Source: Oscillospiraceae bacterium | GTDB taxonomy: Bacteria > Bacillota > Clostridia > Oscillospirales > Oscillospiraceae | Direction of reading: 5' to 3' | Length of the DNA: 32,205 bases | NCBI GenBank assembly: GCA_009781515.1 | Contig: WQXY01000025.1 | Location: 1-32,205 of the forward strand | Shown here: positions 21,671 through 29,961 of the stretch, in pieces | Numbering within the stretch: the first letter of the stretch is position 1 | How the letters are laid out: every line of letters starts with the position of its first letter | Made by a program: the position numbers and the translations under genes | The notes under the pieces: generated by a model | The model's input: only the letters and a program-made list of their open reading frames with translations | Told to the model about the DNA's origin: nothing | The model's database searches: none

Positions 21671-23524
21671 ATGGGAAAAATTATAGGAATTGACTTAGGA
21701 ACAACAAATTCATGTGTTGCAGTTATTGAGGGCGGCGAGCCCGTCATCATAGCAAATGCCGAGGGCAACCGCACAACACCGTCCGTCGTTGCGTTTTCAC
21801 CCGAGGGTGAGAGAATGATTGGTCATGTGGCAAAGCGTCAGGCTGTCACAAATCCCGACCGCACTATTTCATCAATTAAACGCGAAATGGGCAGTGCATT
21901 CAAGGTTGACATTGACGGCAAGCAATACACACCGCAAGAGATTTCCGCAATGGTTTTGCAGAAACTCAAGAGCGATGCAGAAGCATATCTCGGCACAAAA
22001 GTAACCGAAGCTGTCATTACAGTGCCCGCATATTTCACGGACTCTCAGCGTCAGGCAACAAAGGACGCCGGGAAAATCGCAGGGCTTGATGTTAAACGTA
22101 TCATCAACGAGCCTACAGCCGCAGCACTTGCGTATGGTCTTGACAAAGAGCAGGACCAAAAAATCATGGTTTATGACCTCGGCGGCGGAACATTTGACGT
22201 TTCAATCCTTGAGATTGGCGACGGTGTTATCGAAGTGCTCGCAACAGCCGGTAATAACCGCCTCGGTGGTGACGATTTTGACGATGCTATCATGAATTAT
22301 CTGCTCGCAGAGTTCAAAAAAGACACAGGTGTTGACCTTGCAGCCAACAAAATCGCTGTACAGCGCCTGAGAGAAGCCGCAGAAAAAGCAAAAACCGACC
22401 TTTCCGGCATGACAACCGCAACAATCAATCTGCCGTATATCACAGCAGATGCAACAGGTCCGAAGCATTTGGATTACACCTTAACAAGAGCGAAGTTTAA
22501 CGAGCTCACGGCAGACCTTGTCGAAAAAACAATGACACCTGTCAAGCGCGCCATTGAAGACTCCGGTCTAAATGCAAATCAGCTTTCAAAGGTGCTGCTT
22601 GTCGGTGGTTCGACACGTATCCCCGCCGTGCAGGACGCTGTTAAGAAAATCACCGGAAAAGACCCGTTCCGCGGTATCAATCCGGACGAATGTGTCGCAG
22701 CGGGTGCCGCAATTCAAGGCGGCGTACTCGGCGGTGATGTTGAAGGAATACTCTTGCTTGATGTTACACCTCTCTCACTCGGCATTGAAACCATGGGTGG
22801 AGTTTGCACAAAACTCATTGAGCGTAACACAACCATTCCGACCAAAAAAAGCCAAATCTTCTCAACCGCAGCGGACAATCAAACTTCTGTTGAAGTCCAC
22901 GTTCTGCAAGGCGAGCGCGATATGGCTCAGCACAATAAATCACTCGGTAGGTTCCATTTAGACGGCATTGCACCCGCTCGCAGGGGTATCCCGCAGATTG
23001 AAGTCACATTTGACATCGACGCAAACGGTATTGTCAATGTTTCCGCAAAAGACCTTGGCACAGGCAGAGAGCAGAATATCACAATTACAGCCTCAGCCAA
23101 TCTTTCCAAGGACGATATCGAAAAGGCTGTCAAAGAAGCCGAGCAATTTGCAGAAGAAGATGCAAAACGCAAGGACGAGGTAGACACACGCAATCACGCC
23201 GACCAAATGATTTACCAAAGCGAAAAAACCCTTGACGAAATGGGCGATAAAATCGATGCAGCCGATAAGTCTACAATTGAAGCAGCTATCGAAAAAGTCA
23301 AAACAACCTTAAACGGCACAGATACCCAAAGCATCAAAGACGCTGTAGACGAGCTTGAAAAGGCATTTTACGCAGTCAGCGAAAAGCTGTACAGCCAAGT
23401 TCCGCCGCAAGACGGTGGCGGACCGGGCGGACCGGACTTTGGCGGAGCTGCTCCCGGCGGGGACGCAGGCGCCGGAGGCGGTGACGAATTCTACGAGGCT
23501 GACTACGAAGTAGTTGATGAATAA
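21671..23524 (+). CDS. dnaK: Chaperone DnaK (Hsp70)
   Basis: ATP-dependent chaperone of 617 aa. The ATPase domain shows the three phosphate-binding motifs [10 protein letters not shown] (5-14), [12 protein letters not shown] and [11 protein letters not shown], and the linker [14 protein letters not shown] leads into the peptide-binding domain (about 385-500). The helical lid follows and the protein ends in a Gly/Pro-rich tail and EADYEVVDE, like the EEVD-type ends of other DnaK proteins. The ribosome binding site AGGAGG lies 10 nt before the ATG. It is the third gene of the CIRCE-controlled operon, 55 nt after grpE. Confidence 0.98.
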   Translation: MGKIIGIDLGTTNSCVAVIEGGEPVIIANAEGNRTTPSVVAFSPEGERMIGHVAKRQAVTNPDRTISSIKREMGSAFKVDIDGKQYTPQEISAMVLQKLKSDAEAYLGTKVTEAVITVPAYFTDSQRQATKDAGKIAGLDVKRIINEPTAAALAYGLDKEQDQKIMVYDLGGGTFDVSILEIGDGVIEVLATAGNNRLGGDDFDDAIMNYLLAEFKKDTGVDLAANKIAVQRLREAAEKAKTDLSGMTTATINLPYITADATGPKHLDYTLTRAKFNELTADLVEKTMTPVKRAIEDSGLNANQLSKVLLVGGSTRIPAVQDAVKKITGKDPFRGINPDECVAAGAAIQGGVLGGDVEGILLLDVTPLSLGIETMGGVCTKLIERNTTIPTKKSQIFSTAADNQTSVEVHVLQGERDMAQHNKSLGRFHLDGIAPARRGIPQIEVTFDIDANGIVNVSAKDLGTGREQNITITASANLSKDDIEKAVKEAEQFAEEDAKRKDEVDTRNHADQMIYQSEKTLDEMGDKIDAADKSTIEAAIEKVKTTLNGTDTQSIKDAVDELEKAFYAVSEKLYSQVPPQDGGGPGGPDFGGAAPGGDAGAGGGDEFYEADYEVVDE

Positions 23525-23541
23525 ACACATCGGAGAGTAAC

Positions 23542-24681
23542 GTGGCAAACGAAAAACGAGATTATTATGACGCACTCGGATTAAAAAAGGGTGCGTCAGA
23601 CGAAGAAATTAAAAAAGCGTTTCGGCAGCATGCGAAAAAATTTCACCCTGATGTTAATCCGGGTAATGCCAAAGCCGAAGCACGATTTAAGGAGGTCAAC
23701 GAGGCTTACGAAGTCCTTTCCGACTCCAACAAAAAAGCACGTTATGACCAGTTCGGACATGCAGGCGTTGACCCGAACTTCGGTGCAGGCGGCGGCAGTC
23801 CGTTTGGCGGAGGCTTTAGCGGATTTGGCGGAATGGATTTCGACCTTGGCGATATATTCAGCTCAATTTTCGGCGGTGGCGGCGGCGGTGGTACCGCAAG
23901 CCGCAACCGTAATGCTCCGAGAAAGGGCGAGCGTATTCGCGTCAACCAAAACATTTCATTTGAAGAAGCGGCGTTTGGCTGCGAAAAAGAAGTTTCGGTG
24001 CAGCGTGTTGAGACCTGCGACGATTGTTCGGGAAGTGGTTGCAAAAAAGGTACAACAGCCGAAAAATGTCCCGACTGTCAAGGTCGCGGCGTAGTCAGTA
24101 CTCAGCAGCGTACTCCCTTTGGTGTGATGCAAAGTACGGCAGAGTGCCCGAAATGTAACGGGCGAGGCAAACTCATACATCAGCCATGCGAAAAATGCAA
24201 AGGCTTGGGAATGGTTCGCCGCAACCGCTCTGTTAAGGTTAGTATTCCCGGCGGCATAGATAACGGACAGACAATCTCTGTTCGCGGACAAGGCAGTGCC
24301 GGCATAAACGGCGGCGAAGCGGGCGATTTGTTCGTAACGGTTTTTGTCAGACCTCACGAAATATTCCAGAGAGAGGGAACATCTGTACTTCTCAATACGC
24401 AGATATCTTTTGTTCAAGCGGCAATCGGCACACAGCTTGAAGTTCCGACACTCGACGGCAATGTTAAACTCACAATTCCCGCAGGTACTCAAACCGGAAC
24501 GGTTTTCAGACTGCGCGGCAAAGGTATTTCATATCTTCGCGGCTCGGGACGCGGCGACCAGTTTGTTACAGCAAACGTGGTTGTTCCAACTTCGCTGACA
24601 GCCGAGCAAAAAGACCTGCTTATAAGGTATGGCGAAGCAGGCGGAGATGTAATAGACCCAAAGAAAAAGAAGAGAAGATAG
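23542..24681 (+). CDS. dnaJ: Chaperone DnaJ (Hsp40, type I)
   Basis: Co-chaperone of DnaK, 379 aa. J domain at about 5-70 with the HPD motif (KKFHPDVNPG). The Gly/Phe-rich region follows (about 75-120, unusually glycine-rich with a run of Gly). The zinc-binding region (about 147-215) has all four CxxCxGxG repeats: CDDCSGSG, CPDCQGRG, CPKCNGRG, CEKCKGLG. The C-terminal substrate-binding domains follow (VSIPGGIDNGQTISVRGQG). The start is GTG with GGAGAG 8 nt upstream. It lies 17 nt after dnaK and is the last gene of the operon, convergent with galE. Confidence 0.97.
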   Translation: MANEKRDYYDALGLKKGASDEEIKKAFRQHAKKFHPDVNPGNAKAEARFKEVNEAYEVLSDSNKKARYDQFGHAGVDPNFGAGGGSPFGGGFSGFGGMDFDLGDIFSSIFGGGGGGGTASRNRNAPRKGERIRVNQNISFEEAAFGCEKEVSVQRVETCDDCSGSGCKKGTTAEKCPDCQGRGVVSTQQRTPFGVMQSTAECPKCNGRGKLIHQPCEKCKGLGMVRRNRSVKVSIPGGIDNGQTISVRGQGSAGINGGEAGDLFVTVFVRPHEIFQREGTSVLLNTQISFVQAAIGTQLEVPTLDGNVKLTIPAGTQTGTVFRLRGKGISYLRGSGRGDQFVTANVVVPTSLTAEQKDLLIRYGEAGGDVIDPKKKKRR

Positions 24682-24694
24682 CAGTTTCAACGGA

Positions 24695-25708
24695 TTACTT
24701 GTACCCGTTTGGGTTATTTTTTTGCCACCGCCACGAGTCGGCGCAAGCTTCCAAAAGTGTTTTCTTCGCTTCCCAACCTAATTCTTTTTTTGCTTTATCT
24801 GTTGAGGCAAAGCTCACAGGTTGATCACCGGGACGCCGCGGAGCGTCTTTTCTTTTTATTTCCACCCCTGTTGCCTGCTCAAAGGCACAGGCAAGCTCAA
24901 GCACACTGACACCTTTCCCTGTTCCAAGATTAAAAATATTAACTCCTGTGTGGCTTTTCAGGTAATTTACCGCCGACACATGCCCCTCGGCAAGGTCTGT
25001 CACATGAATATAATCTCTGATGCATGTTCCGTCCGGTGTGTCGTAATCAGTTCCTTTAACATTTAGGTGCGAAAACTTACCTACTGCTGTTTGCGCAATA
25101 AACGGCATGAGGTTATTTGGTATGTCTTGCGGGTCCTCGCCTATTTTGCCGCTCTCATGCGCTCCTATAGGATTGAAATAACGAAGAAGTGCAACAGACC
25201 AGTCTTCATTTGCATTGGCTGTATCTATTAGTATTTGCTCGCACATATATTTTGTCCAGCCGTATGGGTTTATGCACCCGCCTGTGAGCGAATTTTCCGT
25301 GAGCGGCATGGCGTTATCCCCACTGTATACCGTGGCACTCGATGAAAATATAAATTTATTCACATTATGCTTTTTCATTGCTTCGCATAAAGATATTGTG
25401 GAGTTCAAGTTGTTTTTGTAGTATTCAAGCGGTTTTTCGACAGACTCGCCTACTGCTTTCAGTCCTGCAAAATGTATTACGCAGTCAATTTTGTTCTCCG
25501 AGAAAACCTTATCAAGCTGTTTGCCGTCGCATACGTCAATTTCATAAAACAAAAAGTCACGTCCCGCAAGTCCTTTTATGCGTTTTACAGCCTCGGGTTT
25601 GCTGTTTGAAAAATTATCGGCGACTATTACTTCATAGCCGTTTTCGAGTAGTTTAAGCACAGTGTGACTTCCTATATATCCGGCTCCACCGGTAACAAAA
25701 ATCGTCAT
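24695..25708 (-). CDS. galE: UDP-glucose 4-epimerase GalE
   Basis: Extended short-chain dehydrogenase of 337 aa that interconverts UDP-glucose and UDP-galactose with bound NAD. The nucleotide motif TGGAGYIGS lies at 6-14, the catalytic YxxxK pair at Tyr149-Lys153 in NPYGWTKYMCEQ, and the Ser/Thr of FSSSATVYS at 121-129. GRFSHLNVKG-like and DGTCIRDYIHVTDLAEGH segments of the substrate-binding part are present. An upstream in-frame start would add eight residues, but the ATG at 25706-25708 has AAGGA at proper distance and overlaps the stop of the E1-like gene (TAATG), so the two genes are translationally coupled. Confidence 0.95.
   Translation of the reverse strand: MTIFVTGGAGYIGSHTVLKLLENGYEVIVADNFSNSKPEAVKRIKGLAGRDFLFYEIDVCDGKQLDKVFSENKIDCVIHFAGLKAVGESVEKPLEYYKNNLNSTISLCEAMKKHNVNKFIFSSSATVYSGDNAMPLTENSLTGGCINPYGWTKYMCEQILIDTANANEDWSVALLRYFNPIGAHESGKIGEDPQDIPNNLMPFIAQTAVGKFSHLNVKGTDYDTPDGTCIRDYIHVTDLAEGHVSAVNYLKSHTGVNIFNLGTGKGVSVLELACAFEQATGVEIKRKDAPRRPGDQPVSFASTDKAKKELGWEAKKTLLEACADSWRWQKNNPNGYK
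24703..24724 (+). terminator. Terminator of the heat-shock operon, inside the galE 3' end
   Basis: ACCC-GTTT-GGGT followed by TATTTTTTT, 22 nt after the dnaJ stop. The stem is short (4 bp) but the U-run is strong. It lies in the last codons of the convergent galE gene, so the same bases code for the GalE C terminus. Confidence 0.5.
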
Positions 25709-26436
25709 TATTGTTCCTTTCTGCAAATACACTGCGGGTTTGGTTCAAGGTTTATTGTTTCAAGCGTACAGTTTACTCCGTTGTATGTTACAAGTCCGCT
25801 GCTTGCTGTTTCCATTTTAAGTATTATCTTTGCTGCACTCTGTGCTTGCAGCGAGCCTAACACTCCCGCTGTCGCTCCGATTATGCCTATTTGCTTCTTT
25901 TGCGAAATTTCCTTTATACCGTTAGGAAATAAGCAACGCAGGCACGGACCTTTTCCCGGCATCACTGTCATAAGCTGCCCGTAAAATTCTTCAACACCCG
26001 CATGTACAAATGGTTTTCCCAAAGCAACACACGCATCATTTATTATGAAACGTGCACTAAAATTGTCCAAGCAGTCCATAACTATGTCATAGTCAGGTAT
26101 TATTGAATTCGCAAGCTCTTTGTCCATAGTCTGCTGATAGACCGTGGTTTTAATGGTTGGGTTTAGTGCTTTTATGCGTATGTCAGCAATTACAGCCTTT
26201 GGTTTTCCGATATCTGCCGTTGTAAAGAGTATTTGTCTGTTGAGGTTTGACATTGATACAACATCGTTGTCGCAAAGTCCTATATGCCCTATTCCCATTG
26301 CTGTCAAATAATACAGCACGGGCGCTCCGAGCCCTCCGCAGCCGACCACAAGCACACGGGCAGCAGCAAGCTTTTGCTGCCCTTCTTCGCCGATGTCTTT
26401 TATAATGGTTTGCCGCGAATATACAACTTCGTGCAT
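25708..26436 (-). CDS. MoeB/ThiF/HesA-family E1-like adenylyltransferase
   Basis: ATP-dependent enzyme of 242 aa that adenylates the C-terminal Gly-Gly of a small sulfur-carrier protein. The Rossmann motif VGCGGLGAPV lies at 31-40, the DNDVVSMSNLNRQ substrate/ATP loop at 56-68 and DCLDNFSARFIIND at 121-134. A zinc site is suggested by CLRC (165-168) and C-I-C (236-238); the second half is C-x-C where C-x-x-C is usual. The likely partner is the MoaD/ThiS-like protein encoded at 29567-29776 in the divergent AOR operon, so the job is probably assembly of the dithiolene of the pterin cofactor. It is followed by galE with a one-base overlap. Confidence 0.87.
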   Translation of the reverse strand: MHEVVYSRQTIIKDIGEEGQQKLAAARVLVVGCGGLGAPVLYYLTAMGIGHIGLCDNDVVSMSNLNRQILFTTADIGKPKAVIADIRIKALNPTIKTTVYQQTMDKELANSIIPDYDIVMDCLDNFSARFIINDACVALGKPFVHAGVEEFYGQLMTVMPGKGPCLRCLFPNGIKEISQKKQIGIIGATAGVLGSLQAQSAAKIILKMETASSGLVTYNGVNCTLETINLEPNPQCICRKEQ

Positions 26437-26449
26437 GTTCTTTTTACCC

Positions 26450-26479
26450 TTGACCTATCAGCATAATTTATATTATAGT
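26450..26479 (+). promoter_or_regulatory. Promoter of the ferredoxin-AOR-MoaD operon
   Basis: TTGACC at 26450-26455 and TATAGT at 26474-26479 with 18-nt spacing. The start would be near 26486, about 40 nt before the TTG start codon of the ferredoxin gene. Confidence 0.5.
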
Positions 26480-26525
26480 GTATTATATCACATTGCAGAA
26501 TGTTTGAATATATGGAGGACATATA

Positions 26526-26921
26526 TTGAAAAAGTTAGTACCGGATGCGTCCAAATGCACAGGTTGCAGAGTTTGCGAGGAAACGTGTGCAACAGCGTTT
26601 TATAAGAAAAAAGACAGGCTATTTAGTGCAATACGCATTGAACCGGGCGAAAACGACGGTTTTGACATTGCTGTTTGCGACCAGTGTGGTGTTTGTCAAC
26701 AGATGTGCCAAATCATGGCTATTTCGACTGCGACAAACGGGGTTGTCCGGCTTGATAAAAAAACATGCGTCGGTTGTCTTGTTTGCGTTGGTGAGTGCCT
26801 TAGAAATTATATGTTTTATAATGATGAATTGCCTGCACCGATTAAGTGCAGTGCGTGCGGTTTGTGTGCCAAGAGCTGCCCCGCAGGAGCTTTAAGAATT
26901 GAGGAAACTAATCATGTCTGA
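26526..26921 (+). CDS. Ferredoxin-like protein with four [4Fe-4S] sites
   Basis: Electron-transfer protein of 131 aa. It has sixteen cysteines in four CxxCxxCxxxC sets: 11/14/17/21, 51/54/57/61, 81/84/87/91 and 108/111/114/118; only the last is followed by proline. It should carry four [4Fe-4S] clusters and pass electrons to or from the aldehyde ferredoxin oxidoreductase encoded next, as in AorA-type small subunits. The start codon is TTG with GGAGG at 26514-26518, seven bases away. It overlaps the AOR gene by 8 nt, so the two are made together. Confidence 0.92.
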   Translation: MKKLVPDASKCTGCRVCEETCATAFYKKKDRLFSAIRIEPGENDGFDIAVCDQCGVCQQMCQIMAISTATNGVVRLDKKTCVGCLVCVGECLRNYMFYNDELPAPIKCSACGLCAKSCPAGALRIEETNHV

Positions 26922-29574
26922 TAATTGCAGCCATAAAATAAGTAAAGATGACATAACCCGAATGAAAGCGGCACATAAAAGACTTGCGACATACAGCTTT
27001 GAGCCGACGACAATAGAGCGTGGTTATAACAACCGCAGCTTATATATAAGCATTGGCGGAAGCTTTGACGCCTCCAATCAGGACAAGCTGACCGCTTCGG
27101 TCAGCGGCGAAAATTGCACGGTAATAGGCGAAAAAGCAGTTACGCCTCACATGAAAGACAAGTTTGTCGGCGGCAAGGGCTTTGGCTTATATCATCTGTG
27201 GAAAGCAATCAGCGAGGGAACCCGTTGGAATTCTCCCGAAAACGATATCGTGATATCACCCGGACCACTTGCAGGCATCACACAATATCCCGGAGCGGGT
27301 AAGTCACTTGTGTGTGCTATATCACCTCTTACAGGTATACCCGTTGACAGTAATGTGGGCGGTTTTTTCGGACCTTTCCTCAAGTTTGCAGGCTTCGACG
27401 CATTGGAGCTTCAGGGCAAATCCGATGAAGAAATCATAATTTTTATCGACGGAAATGAGCATACTGTAACAATTGATACCGCGCCGCTTGAGGCTGTTGA
27501 CAGTCATATTCTCGCCGAGCAACTTAGCGAAATGTACGCAAGCACCCATGAGGACAAGGAGAATATCTCTGTCATTTCATGCGGTAGGGCTTCGGAAAAC
27601 TCATATATCGGCTGTCTCAATTTCTCATTTTGGGACAAACGCAGAGACTGCGTCCGTCTAAAGCAGGCAGGGCGCGGCGGTATCGGCACGGTGTTTCGTC
27701 ATAAGAAAATAAAGGCTGTGGTTATACGATATCGCGGCTTACACGGCGACCTCAACAACCCCTCAAAAAAAGGACTCATAAACGCTGCAGGCGTAAGACT
27801 TCATAAGGAAATGGCACATTTGGACACTTCTCAAAACAACATGAGAAAAATAGGCACTGCCAACATCATTGAGGTTATGGACAGGTACGACCTGCTTCCC
27901 ACACATAATTTCCAGTTTGGCGCTCACCCCGAGACACCAAAGATTTCATCAAAGGTTTTTATCGAAAAATATGTCACACAAAATCTGCCTGACGGCTGTT
28001 GGTACGGCTGCTCAATGAGCTGCGCAAAAGCCGCCGACGGTTTTGAGCTTCGCACAGGTCCGTATAAGGGTCATAAGGTTTGTGTTGACGGACCGGAATA
28101 TGAAAACGCGGCTGGTCTTGGCTCAAATGTCGGTTGCTTTGACCCCCACTGGATACTCGAGGCTAATTTTTATTGCGACACATATGGTGTTGACACTATT
28201 TCCATGGCAACAATGACAGCCTTTGCCGAGGAATGTTATCAGCGTGGTTTATATAATCTAAACGATACCGAGGGTCTCGATATGCGCTGGGGTAACGGCT
28301 ATACGCTAAACGAGCTTATGCATCAAATGGTGACGGGCGACGGCTTCGGCGTGATAGTCGGCAAGGGCATCAGACAGCAAAAACGCATTTTTGCGGAGCG
28401 TTTCGGCAAGGTCTCTCCCGAGTATGAACATATGCTCGGCGGATATGTTTGGAATGATATCAAAGAGCCTGTTATCGACATGCCTATTCCCACCTCTCAT
28501 TTTAACAAAAATCTTGAAAACTGTGAGTTCTTGCAGAGCACAGGTTACGATGATAATAAAATACTTGGTGAAATCAAGGGTACAATTCTTGAAAATGCAG
28601 GTGCTAATAACGACAGTGCTTACATCGCAAAACCCACAAAACCCGAAAAAATTGAAGGCATACCGACAATAACCCGCGAAGAAATCGCAGATTGGCCTGT
28701 CGGGAAGCCTTATTACAGTGATGACCCTGATTGCAGCTACACAAATTCCCGTCCGTGGGTAAAAATGACCCCCGAGCAGGTCGCCGAAATGGAAGAATTC
28801 GGCATGGAGAACAAGGGTCTTGAGTATTCCGAGTACCTAATGAAGGAGTCCCTTGCACAGCAGGGCGGATATGCTCTGTGCAATAAAGGCCCGCAACATG
28901 ACGAGGCTTGGCTAATTTTTATGGATATGGTAAATAACCAAATCCCCACATTTGAAGATAAAGCCGAAGCACTGCATTATTTCCCGATGTTCCGCACATG
29001 GTTTGGTCTGCTCGGTCTTTGCAAGCTGCCTTGGAACGATGTCACCCCTGTTAATAACAAGTATGAAAAAGAACCCGCGAAGATACCCGAGCATGTGCAA
29101 AACTATTTTGATATCTATGAGGGTGTTCTCGGCAAGCGTCATACCGAAGTTTCAATGGTTCGCCAAAGCGAGCGCGTTTATACATTCCAGCGGATTTTTA
29201 TACTTCGCATGGGCAGCGGTCAGCGTAAGCACGACACTCCACCCAGCAGGTCGCTTGGGCCGATTACCGAGGGTGAATACCTGTCGCGCGAGGAGCGTTA
29301 CGATGCGCAAATGAAAGATATCATCGGCATTGACCCGTGCGGTAAAAGCACAGCTGAAAAAGTGAAAATAATAATGGATTATCGTTGGAGTCAGTTTAAG
29401 CAGCTTGTTGACGCTGTGTACAAACGCCGCGGCTGGACACCAAACGGTATTCCAAAGCTTGAAAAGCTCATTGAGATTGAAATGGATTTGCCGGAACTGG
29501 TAGCTGTTATAAGACCTTATCTGAAAGAGGAGGGCTACTGGCCGCAGGGCGAGGAGTACAAAAAATATGAATGA
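26914..29574 (+). CDS. Aldehyde ferredoxin oxidoreductase family, long form
   Basis: Tungsten- or molybdenum-pterin enzyme, 886 aa, cytoplasmic; AOR enzymes oxidise aldehydes to acids or reduce acids with ferredoxin. N-terminal pterin-binding segments: GGKGFGLYHL (86-95), SPGPLAGITQYPGAGKS (115-131) and GRGGIGTVFRHKKIKAV (253-269). [4Fe-4S] ligands are probably C362, C366, C370 (C-x3-C-x3-C, against the usual C-x2-C-x3-C) and C703. A second pterin motif is DGPEYENAAGLGSNVG (392-407). It is about 280 residues longer than the typical 600-residue AOR; the extra sequence lies mainly at about 520-690 and at the C terminus, and the usual ELPAYDPR region near 515 is replaced. The ATG at 26914 follows GAGGA; a TTG at 26899 is less likely. 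The substrate is unknown. Confidence 0.92.
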   Translation: MSDNCSHKISKDDITRMKAAHKRLATYSFEPTTIERGYNNRSLYISIGGSFDASNQDKLTASVSGENCTVIGEKAVTPHMKDKFVGGKGFGLYHLWKAISEGTRWNSPENDIVISPGPLAGITQYPGAGKSLVCAISPLTGIPVDSNVGGFFGPFLKFAGFDALELQGKSDEEIIIFIDGNEHTVTIDTAPLEAVDSHILAEQLSEMYASTHEDKENISVISCGRASENSYIGCLNFSFWDKRRDCVRLKQAGRGGIGTVFRHKKIKAVVIRYRGLHGDLNNPSKKGLINAAGVRLHKEMAHLDTSQNNMRKIGTANIIEVMDRYDLLPTHNFQFGAHPETPKISSKVFIEKYVTQNLPDGCWYGCSMSCAKAADGFELRTGPYKGHKVCVDGPEYENAAGLGSNVGCFDPHWILEANFYCDTYGVDTISMATMTAFAEECYQRGLYNLNDTEGLDMRWGNGYTLNELMHQMVTGDGFGVIVGKGIRQQKRIFAERFGKVSPEYEHMLGGYVWNDIKEPVIDMPIPTSHFNKNLENCEFLQSTGYDDNKILGEIKGTILENAGANNDSAYIAKPTKPEKIEGIPTITREEIADWPVGKPYYSDDPDCSYTNSRPWVKMTPEQVAEMEEFGMENKGLEYSEYLMKESLAQQGGYALCNKGPQHDEAWLIFMDMVNNQIPTFEDKAEALHYFPMFRTWFGLLGLCKLPWNDVTPVNNKYEKEPAKIPEHVQNYFDIYEGVLGKRHTEVSMVRQSERVYTFQRIFILRMGSGQRKHDTPPSRSLGPITEGEYLSREERYDAQMKDIIGIDPCGKSTAEKVKIIMDYRWSQFKQLVDAVYKRRGWTPNGIPKLEKLIEIEMDLPELVAVIRPYLKEEGYWPQGEEYKKYE

Positions 29575-29776
29575 GCCTGTAATTACATTAAATAACCGCC
29601 CCTATCCTTTCAAAGAGGGGCTGACCATAAGTGCAATAATGACGGAGCGAAAGTATGATTTTCCTGCAATTATCGTGAGGATTAACAATAAGCATATCGA
29701 AGAAGAGGACTGGCAGACAACAACGGTAGCCGCAGACGACAATGTGGAGATTATCCACGTCTTCGGCGGCGGGTAG
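29567..29776 (+). CDS. MoaD/ThiS-like sulfur-carrier protein
   Basis: Ubiquitin-fold protein of 69 aa with the C-terminal di-glycine end (HVFGGG) that is adenylated and then thiocarboxylated. It begins ITLNNRPYPFKEGLTISAIM and has VRINNKHIEEEDWQTTTV in the middle, like ThiS and MoaD. It overlaps the AOR stop by 8 nt, so it probably serves the AOR cofactor rather than thiamine. The divergent E1-like gene at 25708-26436 supplies the activating enzyme. The last 55 bp of the gene are duplicated at 31375-31435, beyond the next gene. Confidence 0.87.
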   Translation: MNEPVITLNNRPYPFKEGLTISAIMTERKYDFPAIIVRINNKHIEEEDWQTTTVAADDNVEIIHVFGGG

Positions 29777-29782
29777 GGGTTG
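29722..29782 (+). repeat. Direct repeat, copy 1 (3' end of the sulfur-carrier gene)
   Basis: This 61-bp stretch recurs at 31375-31435 with four differences. Three are silent third-position changes in the coding part (GAC/GAT, GAG/GAA, ATC/ATT) and the fourth turns the stop TAG into CAG. Confidence 0.93.
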
Positions 29783-29807
29783 CATTTGTTTTCATATGTG
29801 ATATAAT
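29780..29807 (+). promoter_or_regulatory. Promoter between the sulfur carrier and the ATPase gene
   Basis: TTGCAT at 29780-29785, 16-nt spacing and TATAAT at 29802-29807 with an extended TGA just before it. The sequence TTGCATTTGTTTTC is repeated exactly at 31936-31949, again upstream of a TATAAT. The start would be near 29814, inside the first arm of the following hairpin. Confidence 0.55.
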
Positions 29808-29865
29808 CGAAACGGGCTAATTTGAGAATATTAACCAACTTTTAGCCCGTTTCGTAAGTTTTTGC
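29808..29865 (+). terminator. 13-bp hairpin terminator after the AOR operon
   Basis: CGAAACGGGCTAA at 29808-29820 pairs perfectly with TTAGCCCGTTTCG at 29842-29854 and is followed by TAAGTTTTTGCTGTTTTTG. It should end the AOR operon. A third arm identical to the right arm occurs at 29916-29928, so the left arm has a choice of partner. Confidence 0.75.
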
Positions 29866-29915
29866 TGTTTTTGCCACCACCAACACGGCTAAAACATATG
29901 ATTATTACCCCCTTT

Positions 29916-29928
29916 TTAGCCCGTTTCG
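29916..29928 (+). promoter_or_regulatory. Alternative pairing arm in the ATPase leader
   Basis: TTAGCCCGTTTCG is repeated exactly from 29842-29854. It can pair with the left arm at 29808-29820 in place of the terminator arm and is not followed by a U-run. It lies 33 nt before the ATPase start codon, just upstream of its ribosome binding site GAGAGAGG (29943-29950). Confidence 0.45.
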
Positions 29929-29961
29929 CAAAATCAGATATCGAGAGAGGCAGGCATCAAT

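Noticed and set aside
26899..26913. TTG at 26899 as the AOR start
   Set aside because: The GAGGA ribosome binding site overlaps this codon and serves the ATG at 26914.
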